DNA of 64,000 bases, taken from assembly GCA_027257055.1 (NCBI GenBank), contig JAPVLO010000181.1:2108001-2172000 (forward strand), read 5' to 3'. Both the position numbers and the translations under genes were made by a program. This document shows positions 23,891-36,753 of this stretch, piece by piece. This DNA comes from Cephalopachus bancanus (lineage: Eukaryota > Chordata > Mammalia > Primates > Tarsiidae). Each line of letters begins with the position of its first letter. The first letter of the stretch is position 1. Below the pieces are notes generated by a model that had not been told where the DNA came from, did not search any database, and worked only from the letters and a program-made list of their open reading frames with translations.

Positions 23891-24909
23891 AGCCGAGCCC
23901 AGGACCTGATAGCTTCACCCGAGAATTATACTAAATATTTAAAGAAGAACTAAATGTTTAGAACACATTAAAAAAAAGTGAAAACGCAGGAATCCTTCCA
24001 AACTCATTCAACAAAGGCAGTATTAACCTGATACTAAAGCCAGATAAGAACACAATAATAAAACTACAGTCCAATAATCATGATAAACACAGATGCAAAA
24101 CCATCAGCAAAATGAATTCAACAACACATTAAAAAGATAATTTACCATGATCAAGTGGGATTCAGTCCAGGTATGCAAGGATGGTTCAACAAATGCAAAT
24201 CAATAAATGTAATACATTACATTAACAGAACCAAGAACAGAAACCATAGACCTTTTTAATACATGTTGAAAACATATTAAATAAAGTCCAACATTGCATT
24301 AAGATAAAAATCCTCAACAAACTGGATATAGAAGGAACATATTTCAAAATAATAAAGGCTGAATAGGACAAACCCACAGCTAAAATCATAATGAAAAGGG
24401 GAAAATAGGAAGCTTTTCATCTAGGTCTGGAACAAGACAGGATGCTCACTTTCACCACTTTTAATCACTATAATATTGAAAGTCCTGGCCAGATCCATCA
24501 GACAAGAGAAAGAAATAAAGGGCACCAAAACTGAAAAGGGGAGGTCAAATTACCCTTGTTCATAGACCATAATCTTCTATGTAAAAAAAATGAAGACTCC
24601 AGCAAAAAAACCTGTTAGAACTGATAAATAAATTCAGTAGTTACAATACACAAAATAAACATATAAAAATCAGTACAGCATTTATATTCACCAATAGCAA
24701 ACAATCTGAAAAAGAAGGCAAGAAAGCAATCCCATTTACAACAGCTACAAAGAATATAAAAGGCCTAGGAATCAATTTAACCAAAAAAAATGAAACATCA
24801 ATAAAAGGAAAACTAATAAGCACTGATGAAAGAAATTAAAGAGAATACACACAAAAACAAAAGATATTCCATGCTCATGGATTACAAGAATTAACATTGT
24901 TAAAATAAG

Positions 24910-25161
24910 GAGAGGATTGCCTGAGTCCAGGGGCTCAAGATCAGCCCGGCCAACTTGGTGAGACCTCATCTCTACAATAAAACAAAAAATTAGCCAGGTG
25001 TGGAGGCATGTGCCTGTGGTTCCAGCTACCTGGAAAGCTGAGACTGAAGGATCACCTGAGTCCAGCAGGTCGAAGTTGTGGTGGCCGTGAGCGTGCCACT
25101 GCACTCTAGCTTGGGGACAGAGTCAGACTCCTACTCAAAAAATAAAAATAAAAGAAGAAAA
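24910..25161 (+). mobile_element. 5'-truncated Alu nested in L1
   Basis: Lacks the first 50 or so bases, starting at GAGAGGATTGCCTGAG; ends GACTCCTACTCAAAAAATAA. Confidence 0.85.
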
Positions 25162-25361
25162 AGAAAATACTCTTCAAAGCAATTTATAGAGTCAATGCAA
25201 TCCCTATCAAAATACCAATGCCATTCTTCACAGAAATTTTTTTAAATCCTTATTATTTTTATAGAAACATAAACGATCTCAATTAGTCAAAGGAACCCTG
25301 AACAAAATGAAAAAATATGAAAGCATCACACTATCTCACTTCAAAATATACCACAAAAATT

Positions 25362-25487
25362 GGCTGGGCATGGTGGCTCACACCTATATAGTCCCAGCAC
25401 TTAGGAGGCCAAGGTAAGAGAATTGCTTGAGCCAGGAATTCAAAACCAGCCTGGGCAACATAACATCTCTAAAAACAAAACAAAAAG
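25362..25487 (+). mobile_element. Alu left-arm monomer nested in L1, with TSD
   Basis: Only the left arm is present, followed by an A-rich tail. TCAAAATATACCACAA on the left is matched by TCAAAATATACAACAA on the right, so the monomer itself retrotransposed. Confidence 0.85.
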
Positions 25488-27048
25488 TCAAAATATACAA
25501 CAAAGCTAGTAACGAAATCAGCATGGTACTATCAGAAAAATTGATGCATTGAGATCAATGAAACAGAATACAGAACCCAGATATAAATCCACAAATTTAG
25601 AGCCAACTCAGTTTGACAAAGGTGCTAAGAACATACAATGGGGAAAGGACAGTATCTTCAATAAATAGTACTAGGAAAACTAGAGAGCCTCAGGCAGAAT
25701 AATGAATTAGATCCCTACCTCTCTCCACATACAAAAATCAAATAAAAATGGACTAAAGATTTAAATCTAAGACCTGAAACTATGAAACCACTAGAAGAAA
25801 ATATTGAGAAAATGCTCCAGAACATTTATCTGAGCAAAAATTTTTTGTGTAAGACCCCAAAAGCACAGGAAATCAAAGCAAAAATAGACAAGCAGAACTG
25901 CATCAAGCTAAAAATCTTCTACACAACAAAGAAAGTAATCAACAAAGTAAAGAGATAATTTCCACAGAGTGGGAGAAAATATTTATAAACTATGTCCCTG
26001 ACAAGGGATTAGTAATCAGAATATGTAAGAAAGTGAAACAGCTCAACAGCAAAAAATAATAATAATCTTATTTTTTAAATGGGTAAAAGATCTGAATTGA
26101 CATTTCTCAAAAGAAGAAATACAAATGACCAACGGTCAAAAGAAAAAATGCTTGATATCACGGTTCATCATTGAATGCAAATCAAAACCATAATGATATA
26201 TTATCTATATATATAATCTTACCACAGTAAGGGGTAATGGCTATTATGAAAAAGACAAAAAATAACAAATGCTGGTGAGGATGTGGAGAAAGGGTAACCT
26301 TTAAAAAATGTTGGTGGGAATGTAAATTAACATAGCCACTATGGAAAACTGAATAAAGGCCCTCAAAAAACTAAAAACTAAGAACTATAAGAACTACCAA
26401 ATGAACCAGCAATTCCACTATTGGGTACATATACAAAGAAAATAAATCAATATATTGAGGAGATGTCTGCACTCTCTTGTTTATTGATTGCAGCACTATT
26501 CACAATAGCCACAATATGGAACGAACCTAAGTGCCCAACAACAGATGAAAACGCAAAGAAAATGTAGTATATACATATATATATATACAATGGAATATTA
26601 TGGATGGAGCTAAAGGCCATGAAATTAAGTGAAATAATCTAAGCACAGAAAGACATATACTGCATGTTCTCACTCCTATGTGGGAGCTAACAAAATGGAC
26701 GAAGATAGAGAATAGGTCAGTGGTTACAAGAGACCTAGAAGGGTATGGGGAAAGGGAAAATTAAGAGAGGTTGATTAATAGGTACAAACATTTGATAAAA
26801 AGAAATAAGACCTAGCACTGGATAAAGCAGTAGTGTGGCCACAGCTTACCACAATCTATTGTATATTTCAAAATAGCTAGAAGAGAATAATAACTCCAAA
26901 GTTTCTAGCATAAAGAAAAGACAAATATTTAAGGTGATGGACAACCCAATTACACTGATTTAATCTTTACAAACTAAATGAATGTATTAAATGATCACAT
27001 GTACCCTTAAAAAATGTTCAGCAATTATGTATCAATCTGAAAAGGTAA

Positions 27049-27372
27049 GGCCAGGCATGGTGGCCCATACTCGTAACCCCAGCACTTTGAGAAGCCAAGA
27101 TGGGAAAATTGCTTGAACCCAGGCATTCGAGACAAGCCTAGGCAGCATAGCAAGACCTCGGATCTACAAAAAATTAAACATTAGCCAGGTGTGGTGGTGC
27201 ACACCTGTCGCTCTAGCTACTCAATAGACTAAGGCAGAAGGATCACCTGAGCCTAGGAGTTTGAGGCTGCGGTGAGCTGTGAGTATGCCACTGTACTCCA
27301 GCCTGGGCAACAAACTGAGACCACAACAGGAAGGAGGGAAGGAGGGAGGGAGGGAGGAAAAAAAAGAAAAAA
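27049..27372 (+). mobile_element. Alu with purine-rich tail
   Basis: Older dimer ending in a (GGGA)n and A-rich tract at about 27331-27372. Confidence 0.87.
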
Positions 27373-27374
27373 TT

Positions 27375-29120
27375 TATTTTCAAAGGAGGCTTTCTATCCC
27401 TGATATAAATTAAAAGTCCACACAAGGTTTCCCTTAAAACAATTTTTTTAAATACAATGGCAAAACTATTATTAAAAGTTTAGTTAGATGTCATTGAAGG
27501 CATGAGAAATGGGCATGTGTTAAAGGGGTTTCAAAGATATACAAGTATAAAAAAGACTTTGGGCTATCATAAGCAGACAGACTAAAAGAAAATTGGAAAT
27601 GGTAACAACTTTCTTACAATATTATGCAGTGTTTCTTAATACTATGCAGGGATACATCTAAAATATCTTGTCATCACCTAAAATTATATGCCTGTATTAC
27701 AAGCTTTACACAACACTGTTTAGCTGTGATGAAACCATATTAAAAATATTAATGTAAGTCATTATTGCTAATAAAGATGCTCATGACACAGTAGTAGATA
27801 TAAAACAGCATTGCAGTATAATCTTCTTTTATTTTTACTCTTTTATGAAAGGACAATTAAGCGTACTACTTTCAATATAGACAAAGCAGTCCTCAGATTC
27901 ATAGCCACCGACAATTACATCTAGCTTGAATTTTAATAACACTGTACTCACTTCTAGAAGAATATAGCCATAACAACTTTGGTGTGTCTCTGGACTTGAG
28001 ATTACAGATATTTTTCTCTTTGCTCATCTAAAATTTCCTTTTCTTATATAATAAATGCTCTAATTTTTATATAAAGTAACTACTAACCACTGATTCCTAA
28101 TTTAATTTTAGCTCGCTAATTATTCTGAGATGAGAAACCAAAGAATAATAAAGGTACAAGCTCCTTTGTGCCTTAAAAACAGAAAATATACTACTAGTAT
28201 TACTATAACAATTAATTGACTAATTGCAATGGTGACCAGGAAATTTGCAAAGTAGCAGAGAAATTTTTTAATGGTATTGATGCTATCAAAATATGTGACA
28301 AATATGTGATCTATAGAAAACACACAATAAATTTTATACTTATTTGAAAAGAATATTGGTATGTCTTGATTACTTAACAAAGACATCAAATTTATAAATC
28401 AGAAATAGGTAATTATTGGTCTTGTGGCATATAGAAATATATTACATTAAATTTTTCCCCCCAGTTATTTAGCAATTACCCAGTTATTCCACCTCATGTC
28501 TGCTTGAGAAACAGGTGCAAGACCGGTTGTCTCTACTTAAACATTATTAAGCATCTGGAATGCATTTAAACTACTTTGGAGGATAGCAACTTCATTCTTA
28601 AAAATAAACCAACTGAAATACTACTAAATATATTATCTGTAAATGAAACCTAGACATATCTTTTAAAAAGAAAAATCCCTCAGAGAGACTACAATGCTAG
28701 ATAAATATTAACAAGGACATTCTCAATTCAATTCTCAATATGCTCAATTTCAGAAACTTTTTATAATCCCATGTTGTCTACACTAAAAAACAGCAAAATA
28801 CATCAAAGATGAAGATTCTGTTTAAATTTTCAACTATACTGGGTTACCCATAATTTATATTTAATACTTATTCAGATATGCCAGCACATTTTTAAAAAAC
28901 TAAAACTGTGCATTATAAAAAGTTTGATTTTTAAAGATCTCTGAGACAACAGTATCTATTACTAAATGAACTCAAATGGAAAAGATAACAGATAGATGCG
29001 GGCAAAAAGTGGAATTGTTCTATTATACTACTTAGAAGGAATCACTTTTAAGGGTATTAAATTGTTTTGGGCCTAAGTTACTTTTCATATAACGTCATAT
29101 TATTTTTCTCAGGTCAGTTA
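27375..29120. other. intron 1, unidentified AT-rich DNA
   Basis: No recognised genes or repeats. The 89-codon minus frame at 28120-28389 is a chance AT-rich frame. Confidence 0.5.
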
Positions 29121-29124
29121 ACCA

Positions 29125-29205
29125 GAAGGTAAGCACCAGGAAGGCAAGGATTTTTGTTTTGTTCACTGCTATATTTGTTCAATTCCTAGAATAAATTACA
29201 TGGTG
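29125..29205 (+). repeat. L2 3'-end fragment
   Basis: AAGCACCAGGAAGGCAAGG to CAATTCCTAGAATAAA matches the last part of LINE2. Confidence 0.5.
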
Positions 29206-29209
29206 GGGG

Positions 29210-30050
29210 AAAAAAAAAAGATAATTTATCTTTTTCAGAAAAGTCACCACTAAGCAATAATTTTAAGTATGGCTTCAAAGAACCTGAAAACTAGGATGAT
29301 ATGAAATATAACTAATTCTGTTATATTAAAGTGTTCCATGGTTTTAAAATTAGCAATTTTCTAGTTACTTATTAAACAAATTAAAATACAAAAATATCCT
29401 GTTTACAAAAATCTCCCTTCTCCACCAAAAAAAAAATAATCGAAACAAAAATTATCAGAATATAACAGCTATAATAACTTTTTAGCAAGAGTTTTGCTTG
29501 GTAAAAAATGTGAGAAGGAACAAAATCATAGCACAGATCCAGTCTCTTAGAGTTATGTAAGATATTTTTACTTTACATCTGAAAAAGGCAAGTAGCAGAT
29601 GAGCAAAAAAAAAAAAAAAAAAACCTCTCCTCTATTAGGTAATCATCTGATACTGTAATAATGCACTTTAAATCTCTGAGAAAACATTTATTCTAAAACA
29701 TGATGAAAATTTAGACTACAGCCATCTGTGTTTGTCATTTAGAAGCCAATTACAAAAATGTTAACATATGCAGTCACAGAAATAGTTACAAGATTTATTG
29801 AATGATATTATGCCCATATACACTTTTCTTTCAAAGCTGTTTCATATCCCAAGCAAATGTCTTACCCTGACCAAAACGTGAGTAAATAACTGAACATAAA
29901 TAATTTATTCTTGAAATTCAAGATTTTTAAATTTATAAATGATCACTCTCAATGCAACAATAAAATTTCAAAACACTGTATTTTTTTTTAAAAGCCAACT
30001 TTTTATTACATCAAGGCAAAAAAAATGACTACTTGGAATTTGTTTAGTTT
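29210..30050. other. intron 1, unidentified DNA
   Basis: AT-rich, with an A-run at 29608-29625. No repeat identified. Confidence 0.45.
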
Positions 30051-30054
30051 CTTG

Positions 30055-30760
30055 AGTGTTCACTGAGTATTTGCCATGTGCCAGGTGCTTTGCAAGACAT
30101 GAGTCAAAATATGTGATCCTAACAGTAGGTTATTTTTGCCTACTATTATTTAATAATATCAGCCTATTATCTCATCAAGTTGTAAGAAATAAATAAGATG
30201 AAAGTTAGTGTACAATTTCATAAACTCATCAGTCCTGTATATATTTAAGGAGGTGGTATGAGAACTTCTCTTGTCCTGATTTTCTTCTCATAGAAGGCTT
30301 TCCAAAATAGGTGGTTGTAGAGTTTATACTTGGGAAGAAAATAACTTGGCATGTCAGGCAGAAAGTAGTTTATATACTCAACAAATATTTATTGACTATC
30401 TGTCATGTGTCTAATCCCAGGTTAAGGTAGGGCATGTAGTGATGAATAAAGAGAGATACAACTCTGCTCCTATGAATTGTAACCTGAGTGGAAAAACAAA
30501 TTAAATAAAAAACAGAAAAATAACACTTCTAGCAATAAAAAGTGCTTTGAAGAAAAGCATAAGAGAGCCTATAACAGAAAAGACTTAATTTGGATGGGGT
30601 ATGTAAGGAGAGGTCAGGAAATATTGAAAAAAGAATGTGAAGTTGAGATTTAAAGATACATATGAGCTACTTGCCCAAGATCACAAGCAGTGAGCAACAA
30701 AGTAGAATAGAACAAGAATACTGACTCCAAACCCAACTTTCCATTACACCAGTTTGCTTT
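30055..30760 (-). repeat. MIR/L2 fragments
   Basis: TATTTGCCATGTGCCAGGTGC at 30069 and CTCAACAAATATTTATTGAC at 30378 are typical of reverse MIR and L2 3' ends, followed by GCAGTGAGCAACAAAGTAGA near 30.69 kb. Boundaries are uncertain. Confidence 0.5.
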
Positions 30761-31079
30761 TCATGTACTTTCAGCTCCCTTCCTTCTTTTGTCATTATAC
30801 CTCACAATTCTAGAACACCAACCTTAAAGACATGAACAAGTGAAATCACTAAATTGACAAGCGTTCTTTTGACAAGACTGGAGATAAAATAAAAATAAAC
30901 ACAACAACAAACATATACTCAAAAGAGAATGGTACAAAATATTATTTAAATGTGTTATCTAGTCTTTCCAGTGTTTAAAAATAGCTGTAAGTAGAGCTAT
31001 TTTCTATGTTTTTGGTGTAGAAGAGTTAAGAAATGCAAAATAATTCTAATTACAATGACTATTTGAACTTAGTCCTACC

Positions 31080-32352
31080 TTTAAACCTTTTTAACAAAGC
31101 CTCCAATAACCACTGGGGAGAAGAGAACATATTCAGTAAACGGTGCTGGGAAAACTGCCTGACCACATGCAAAAGATTGAAACAGGACCCCTACCTTATC
31201 ACCATACACAATAATCAACTCTAAATGGATCAAAGACCTAAACATAAAACCTCAAACTATAAGAACCTTAGAAAATGCAGGAGACCCCTTATGGAAATTG
31301 GAACTGGCAACCAATTCCTGATCAAAACCCTAAGTGCCCATGCCTTAAGAGATAAGAAAGACAAATGGGTCATAATCAAACTGAAAAGCTTCTGCAAAGC
31401 AAAAGAAACCATCAAGAAAGTGGGGACAGCCCACAGAATGGGAAAAAATATTTGCCAACTGTATATCTGACAAAGGCCTAACATTCAGAATCTACAAGGA
31501 ACTCAAGTGTGCTAAAAGGAAAAAAACAAACAGCCCCATTAAAAAGCGGGCAAAAGCGGGTGCGGTAGTGCGCGCCTGTAATTCCGGCTACTCGGAAGGC
31601 TGAGGCGGAAGGATCGCCGGAGCCCAGCAGGTCGAGGCTGCGGTGGCTGGGAGTGGCCACTGCACTCCAGTCTGGGTGACAGAGTGAGACTCCAACTCAA
31701 AAAAAAAAAAAAAAAAAAGTGGGCAAAAGACATGAATAGATACTTCTCAAAAGAAGATACACGAGCAGCCAACAGACACATGAACTCAGCCTCACTAATC
31801 ATCAGAGAAATGTAAATTAAAACCACACTGAGATACCACCTAACCCCAGTAAGAATGGCCATCATTTATTAAATTATTCTACCAAAAAAGATACCCGCAC
31901 ATGCATGTTTATTGCAGCACTATTCACAGTAGCAAAAACAGGGATCTAACCATCCTGCCCATTGAACTGGCCTGATTTTAAAAAATGGAATATTATGCAG
32001 CCATAAAGAAGGACAAACACATGGACTTTGCAGCAACTTAGATGGATTTAGAGTCTATCACACTCAATGATCTATTACAGAAACAAAGAACAGAGTACCA
32101 CATGTTCTCGCTCATAAGTGGACCCTGAACAATTACCACAATACTTTAAGAAAGGGATTGGCAGTAACGGGATACTACCAGGGTGGGGACTGCAGGGGGG
32201 CGGGTGGAGGGGAAACAGCATCAGTCAGGGTACCTGATCTCAAACCATGCAAAGTGGAGACCAAAGGGAGTCCCAAATTTTACCTGTATGATGACCACTT
32301 ATATACCTAATCCTGAATTATACCCCCATTTAAAATAAAAAATAAATAGAAG
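31080..32352 (+). mobile_element. 5'-truncated L1 with internal deletion (copy B)
   Basis: Begins in the ORF2 C-terminal region (CCTCCAATAACCACTGGGG), runs into the 3' UTR with a G-rich tract near 32.19 kb and ends in an A-rich tail near 32340. Compared with copy C, a stretch of around 185 bp is missing at about 31,875. A half Alu is inserted at 31557. The ORF2 frame has stops. Confidence 0.88.
31557..31713 (+). mobile_element. Alu right-arm insertion in L1, with 16-bp TSD
   Basis: Only the right arm of the lineage subfamily is present, from CGGGTGCGGTAGTGCGCGCC to GACTCCAACTC and an A-run. AAAAAGCGGGCAAAAG (31541-31556) is repeated as AAAAAGTGGGCAAAAG (31714-31729). It is a 5'-truncated retrotransposition. 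Confidence 0.92.
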
Positions 32353-32882
32353 TTTTAAAATATTTTTTAATGAATGATAAACAAGAATTATATACAAACC
32401 ATTACAAGCAAACACCAGTGGCCTAACTATGGAATAAAAAGATTGTAACAGACCATTTGTTCAGAGGTGAAGCAGGGCAAATGAAACTAAAAGCAAAAGG
32501 AACACATTTAGGATGCTCTAAGTATGTTTTCCAAAAATATTACAAAAACAAAACCACTGGAAAATAACAGTCCTGAAAAGACCTGATGAAATCAAAAATG
32601 GAAAGGCCACAAAACTTTACATTATTGAGTTCCAGCCCTAATAAAATCCTATAATTTCCTTCAATGCAATGATGATTTTTTTAAGAAAATAATGGGTCTT
32701 TGAAGATCTTTGTGTCTAAGACAAAAATTAATTCTGCAGTTTAAGGAACCATCTTAATTTTGCATATTTAAACACAATTTAATTGCCTGGCACATAGTAG
32801 GTACAAAAAAAAGCTACTTAACCTCCTCCAAACTCCGTCTCTTCAAATGTATAATAAGGAGACACATTAGAAGGATCTTTTT

Positions 32883-33165
32883 CAGCCTGTAATCCCAGCA
32901 CTTTGGAAGTCTGAGGCGAGTAGATTGCCTGAGCCCGAGGGTTCAAGACCCGCCCGGGCAACTTGGTGAGATCTCGTCTCTACAATATCTCAAAAACTAA
33001 ACCAGGCATGGTAGCACACGCCTGTAGTTCCGACTACTTCAAAGGCTGAGGTGAAAGGATTGCCAGAGCCCAACAGGTCGAGGCTGCTCCCGAGGCCGGG
33101 AGCTTGCAACTGCACTCCAGTCTGGGTGACAGAGTGAGACTCCAACTCAAAAAAAAAAAAAAAAA
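32883..33165 (+). mobile_element. Alu, 5'-truncated
   Basis: Starts at CAGCCTGTAATCCCAGCAC, carries CGAGGGTTCAAGACCCGCC, and ends GACTCCAACTC plus A-run. Confidence 0.9.
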
Positions 33166-33490
33166 GATTTCTTCCAGTTTTTAGGACTTTCAGTTTTCAC
33201 AACTGAACCCAAAGAAATACAGAAGATTATCAGAGATTCCTATGCACACCTGTATGGAAACAAACTTGATAACCTAAATGAAATGGAGAACTTTCTGACA
33301 TCATACAGTCTCCCAATGTTGAAACAAGAAGACACTGAGACACTAAATAGATCACTAACAACTCAGGAAATTGACTCTGTCATAAGAAAACTACTACCAA
33401 AAAAGCCCTGGACTGGAAGGTTTTCCAGTAGAATTCTACAAAACGAACATGAAGGAGTTGATTTCAATCCTACTGAAAGTACTGCAGGAA

Positions 33491-33780
33491 GCCAGGCATG
33501 GTGGCTCAAACTTGTACACCAGCAATTTGGGAGGTCGAGGCAAGAGGACAGTCTGAGCCCACAGGTTCAAAACCATCCTGGGTAACATGGTTAAGACCTC
33601 GTCTAACAATAAATCAAAAATAATTAGCCAGACGTGGTAGACCATGACTACAGTTGAGGCTACTTAGAAGGCTGAGGCGGAAGGATTACCGGAGCCCAGC
33701 AGGTCAATACTGGGGTAGCTGTGAGTGTGCCACCTCACTCCAAACTGAGTGACGGAGTGAGAATCCAACTAAAAAAAAAA
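33491..33780 (+). mobile_element. Alu nested in L1 copy C, with TSD
   Basis: Dimer flanked by GAAAGTACTGCAGGAA and AAAGTATTCCAGGCAA. Confidence 0.87.
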
Positions 33781-34244
33781 GTATTCCAGGCAATTGAGAA
33801 AGATGGAATTCTCCCCAAATCATTTTACGAAGCTAACATCACACTGGTACTCAAACCGGGTAAAGATCCAACAAAAAAAGAGAACTACAGGCCAATATAT
33901 CTTATGAACATAGATGTAAAAATCCTCAACAAGATTCTAACAAATCAGATTTAACAACACATCTCAAAAATCACCCACCATGACCAAGTAGGCTTCATTC
34001 CCAGAATACAAGACTGGTTCAACATCTACAAGACCATAAATGTAATTAAACACATCAACAGATGTAAAAACAAGAACCACACGATTATATCATTAGACAC
34101 AGAAAAAGCTTTTGAAAAAAACCAGCATCCCTTCTTGATAAAAACCCTCAAAACCCTATATATAGAAGAAACATACCTCGTGCCATCTACAATAAACCCA
34201 CAGCTAGCATATTGCTAAGCAGATAGAAACTGGAAATATTTCCC

Positions 34245-34685
34245 TTGAAAACCGAAACAAGTCAAGGCTGCCCATTCTCACCTCTCTTGTTCAATGTTGT
34301 GTTAGAAGTTCTAGCTAGAGCAATTAGACAAGAAAAGGAAATCAGGGATATCCAAATAGGAAAAGAGGAAGTTAAGTTATCCCTCTTTGCTGACGATATA
34401 ATCCTATACCTGGAAAATACAAGAGAACCTGTCAAAAACCTCCTTGCACTGATAAAGGACTTTGGCAAAGTCTTGGAATACAAAATAAATCTGCAAAAGA
34501 CAGTTGCATTCTTATACACCAACAACAAGCAGGCAGAGAACCAAATAAAAAGCACAATCCCATTCACAATAGCCACCAAAAAAATGAAATACCTCAGCAT
34601 CTTCCTAACCAGAGAAGTGAAAGACCTTTACAATGAGAACTACAAAACACTGCTCAAAGAAATCCAAGAAGACGCAAACAAATGA
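34245..34685 (+). pseudogene. L1 ORF2 reverse-transcriptase fragment
   Basis: An open stretch of 146 codons covers the central reverse-transcriptase fold of L1 ORF2: [22 protein letters not shown] (domain around the QG.PLSP motif, here CPFSPLLF) and the catalytic FADD. L1 ORF2 normally has about 1,275 residues. The endonuclease is missing and the frame is broken on both sides. No function is expected. It lies antisense in AKAP9 intron 1. Confidence 0.9.
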
Positions 34686-35508
34686 AAAAATATTCCATGC
34701 TTATGGATAGGAAGAATCAACATTGTTAAGATGTCCATCCTACCAAAGGTAATCTACAGATTCAACAAGATACCCAATAAATTACCAACATCATTCTTCT
34801 CAGACCTAGAAATGACAACAGAGAGATTAATATGGAAACATAAAGGACCACAAATAGCCAAAACAATCCTTAGCAAAAGAAAAAAGGCAGGAGGTATCAC
34901 ACTTTCAGAATTCAAACTTTACTATAAGGGAATAATAATCAAAACAGCCTGGTATTGGTACAATAGGCATATGAACCAATGGAACACAACAGAGATTCCA
35001 GAAGCAAAGCCTCAATTTCTCTACCAATTCATCTTTGACAAAGCCTCCAATAACACTCACTGGGGAGAGGAGAACCTATTCAGTAAATGGTGCTGGGAAA
35101 ACCGGCTGACCACATGTAGAAGATTGAAACAGAACCACTACCTATCACCATACACAAAAATTAACTCTAAATGGATCAAAGACCTAAACATAAAATCTTA
35201 AACTACAAGAATCTTAGAAAATGCAGGAGAGACCCTTATGGAAATTGGAACAGGCAACCAATTCCTGATCCCCTGATACCCGAGTGACCATGCCATAAGA
35301 GATAAGACAGACAAGTGGGACCTCATCAAACTAACAACCTTCTGCAAAGCAAAAGAAACCATCAAGAGAGTGGGGAGACAGCCCACAGAATGGGGAAAAA
35401 ATATTTACCAACTGTATATCTGACAAAGGTCTAACATCTAGGATCTACAAGGAACTCAAAGGTTCTGAAAAGAAAAAACCAAACAGCGCCATTAAAAAGT
35501 GGGCAAGG

Positions 35509-35589
35509 ACAACCCCCTCGGGTCCCCTCCCACTGTGGAAGCTTTTCTGTCCTCTCAATAAATCCTGCTTTAACAACAACAACAACAAA
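35509..35589 (+). mobile_element. short LTR-end insert in L1 copy C
   Basis: About 80 bp unlike L1 (CCCCCTCGGGTCCCCTCCC, then AATAAATCCTGC) followed by an (AAC)n tail. It matches the LTR piece at 60.6 kb. The polyadenylation signal followed by an A-rich tail suggests a 5'-truncated reverse transcript of a retroviral RNA end, inserted by L1 machinery. The flanks GTGGGCAAG and AGGGTAAAAG look like an imperfect target duplication. Confidence 0.65.
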
Positions 35590-36659
35590 GGGTAAAAGAC
35601 ATAAACAGACACTTCTCAAAAGAAGATATAGGGGCAGGCAACAGACACATGAAAAAGTGCTCAGCCTCACTCATCATCAGAGAAATGCAAATCAAAACCA
35701 CACTGAGATACCACCTAACCCCAGTAAGAATGGCCAACATTAATAAAAAAAACAACAACAGATGAGGGCAAGGATGCCAAGAAAAAGGAACGCTTCTAGT
35801 GGGAATGTAAACTAGTACAACTTCTTTGGAAAACAGTGTGGTGATTTCTGAAAGAACTAGAAATTGACCTTCCATATGACTCAGCAATCCCACTACTGAG
35901 AATATACCCAGAGGAACCCAAATCATTCTACAAAAATGATACCTACATACGCATGTTTGTTGCAGCTCTAATCACAATAGCAAAATCATGGAACCAACCG
36001 TGCTGCCCATCGAAGTTGGACTGGATAAAAAAATTGGTACATATACACAATGGAATATTATATAGCCATAAAGAAGGACAAGCATATGGACTTCACAGCA
36101 ACTTGGATGGATTTAGAGTCGATCACACTCAGTGATCTATCACAGAGAAGAAGAACAGAGTACCATATGTTCTCACTCATAAGCAGACCTTAAACAATTA
36201 TCATAATACTATAAGAAAGGGATTGGCGGCACACCTCATCAACAAGGGTACCTGCATAATGAGCATTTGTATACCTAATGCTGAATTTGTACCCCACATC
36301 TTTAAAATTAAAAAATAAATAAAATAAAATATGCAATAAATAAACAACAAAAAGGATTTTCCTAATAGAAATTTTTAATTGTTCCCTTTCCTTTCTCCTA
36401 TCTGTACCCTCAATTATAAAGGCGAAAAATTAGAATACTACATTATAAGAAAAAATTAATTGCTCCTCAGGAGAACAACTCAGTAAACAGTATCCATTAC
36501 TATATAATAACTGATCCCAACTGAAAAAAGATAATAACATAGAATAAAGAGTAGAATAATTCCATTATAATTTTAGAATGAATCACTTCTAAGTAGATGA
36601 AATTAGGAAAACATTATTTTAGATTCATGCTACTGATGATATGAAGTCATATTATTTCA

Positions 36660-36753
36660 GAACAATTAGAAAGTAACTCCAAGAGAACAGGAATTTTTAA
36701 TCAAAATAAAAGCTTATACACTCAATTCCTAGAACAGTGACTGCACATAGACT
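36660..36753 (+). repeat. L2 3' end, split by two Alus
   Basis: GAACAGGAATTTTTAATC to GTGACTGCACATAG is L2-like; its end AATAAATATTTGTTTA continues at 36968-36985 between the Alus and after them. Confidence 0.6.

Larger units (their letters stand above)
18747..27045 (+). mobile_element. old full-length L1 (L1MA-like) carrying nested insertions
   Basis: The element starts near TTCCAGTTCCAAAATGGTAGC (5' UTR), passes decayed ORF1 sequence (about 19.7-20.4 kb) and ORF2 endonuclease (21.2-22.3 kb) and RT parts (23.9-25.3 kb), and ends in a 3' UTR (TCAAAATAGCTAGAAGAG, GTACCCTTAAAAAATG). Without its inserts it is roughly 6.4 kb, the full L1 length. Five Alu pieces (20.8, 21.65, 23.6, 24.9 and 25.4 kb) and one solo LTR interrupt it. 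All reading frames are broken. It is antisense to AKAP9 in intron 1. Confidence 0.88.
33195..36345 (+). mobile_element. 5'-truncated L1 (copy C)
   Basis: Carries the second half of ORF2 and the 3' UTR. The RT catalytic motif FADD (in [13 protein letters not shown]) is visible at about 34380-34416, and the C-terminal part (34731-35201) is also open. Stops and frameshifts separate the frames, so it is not active. It is interrupted by an Alu (33491) and a short LTR-derived insert (35510), and ends with an A-rich tail near 36345. Confidence 0.9.

Noticed and set aside
34245..35201. Possible active L1 reverse transcriptase
   Set aside because: The FADD motif is present, but ORF2 is broken by stops, frameshifts and insertions, and the endonuclease is missing.
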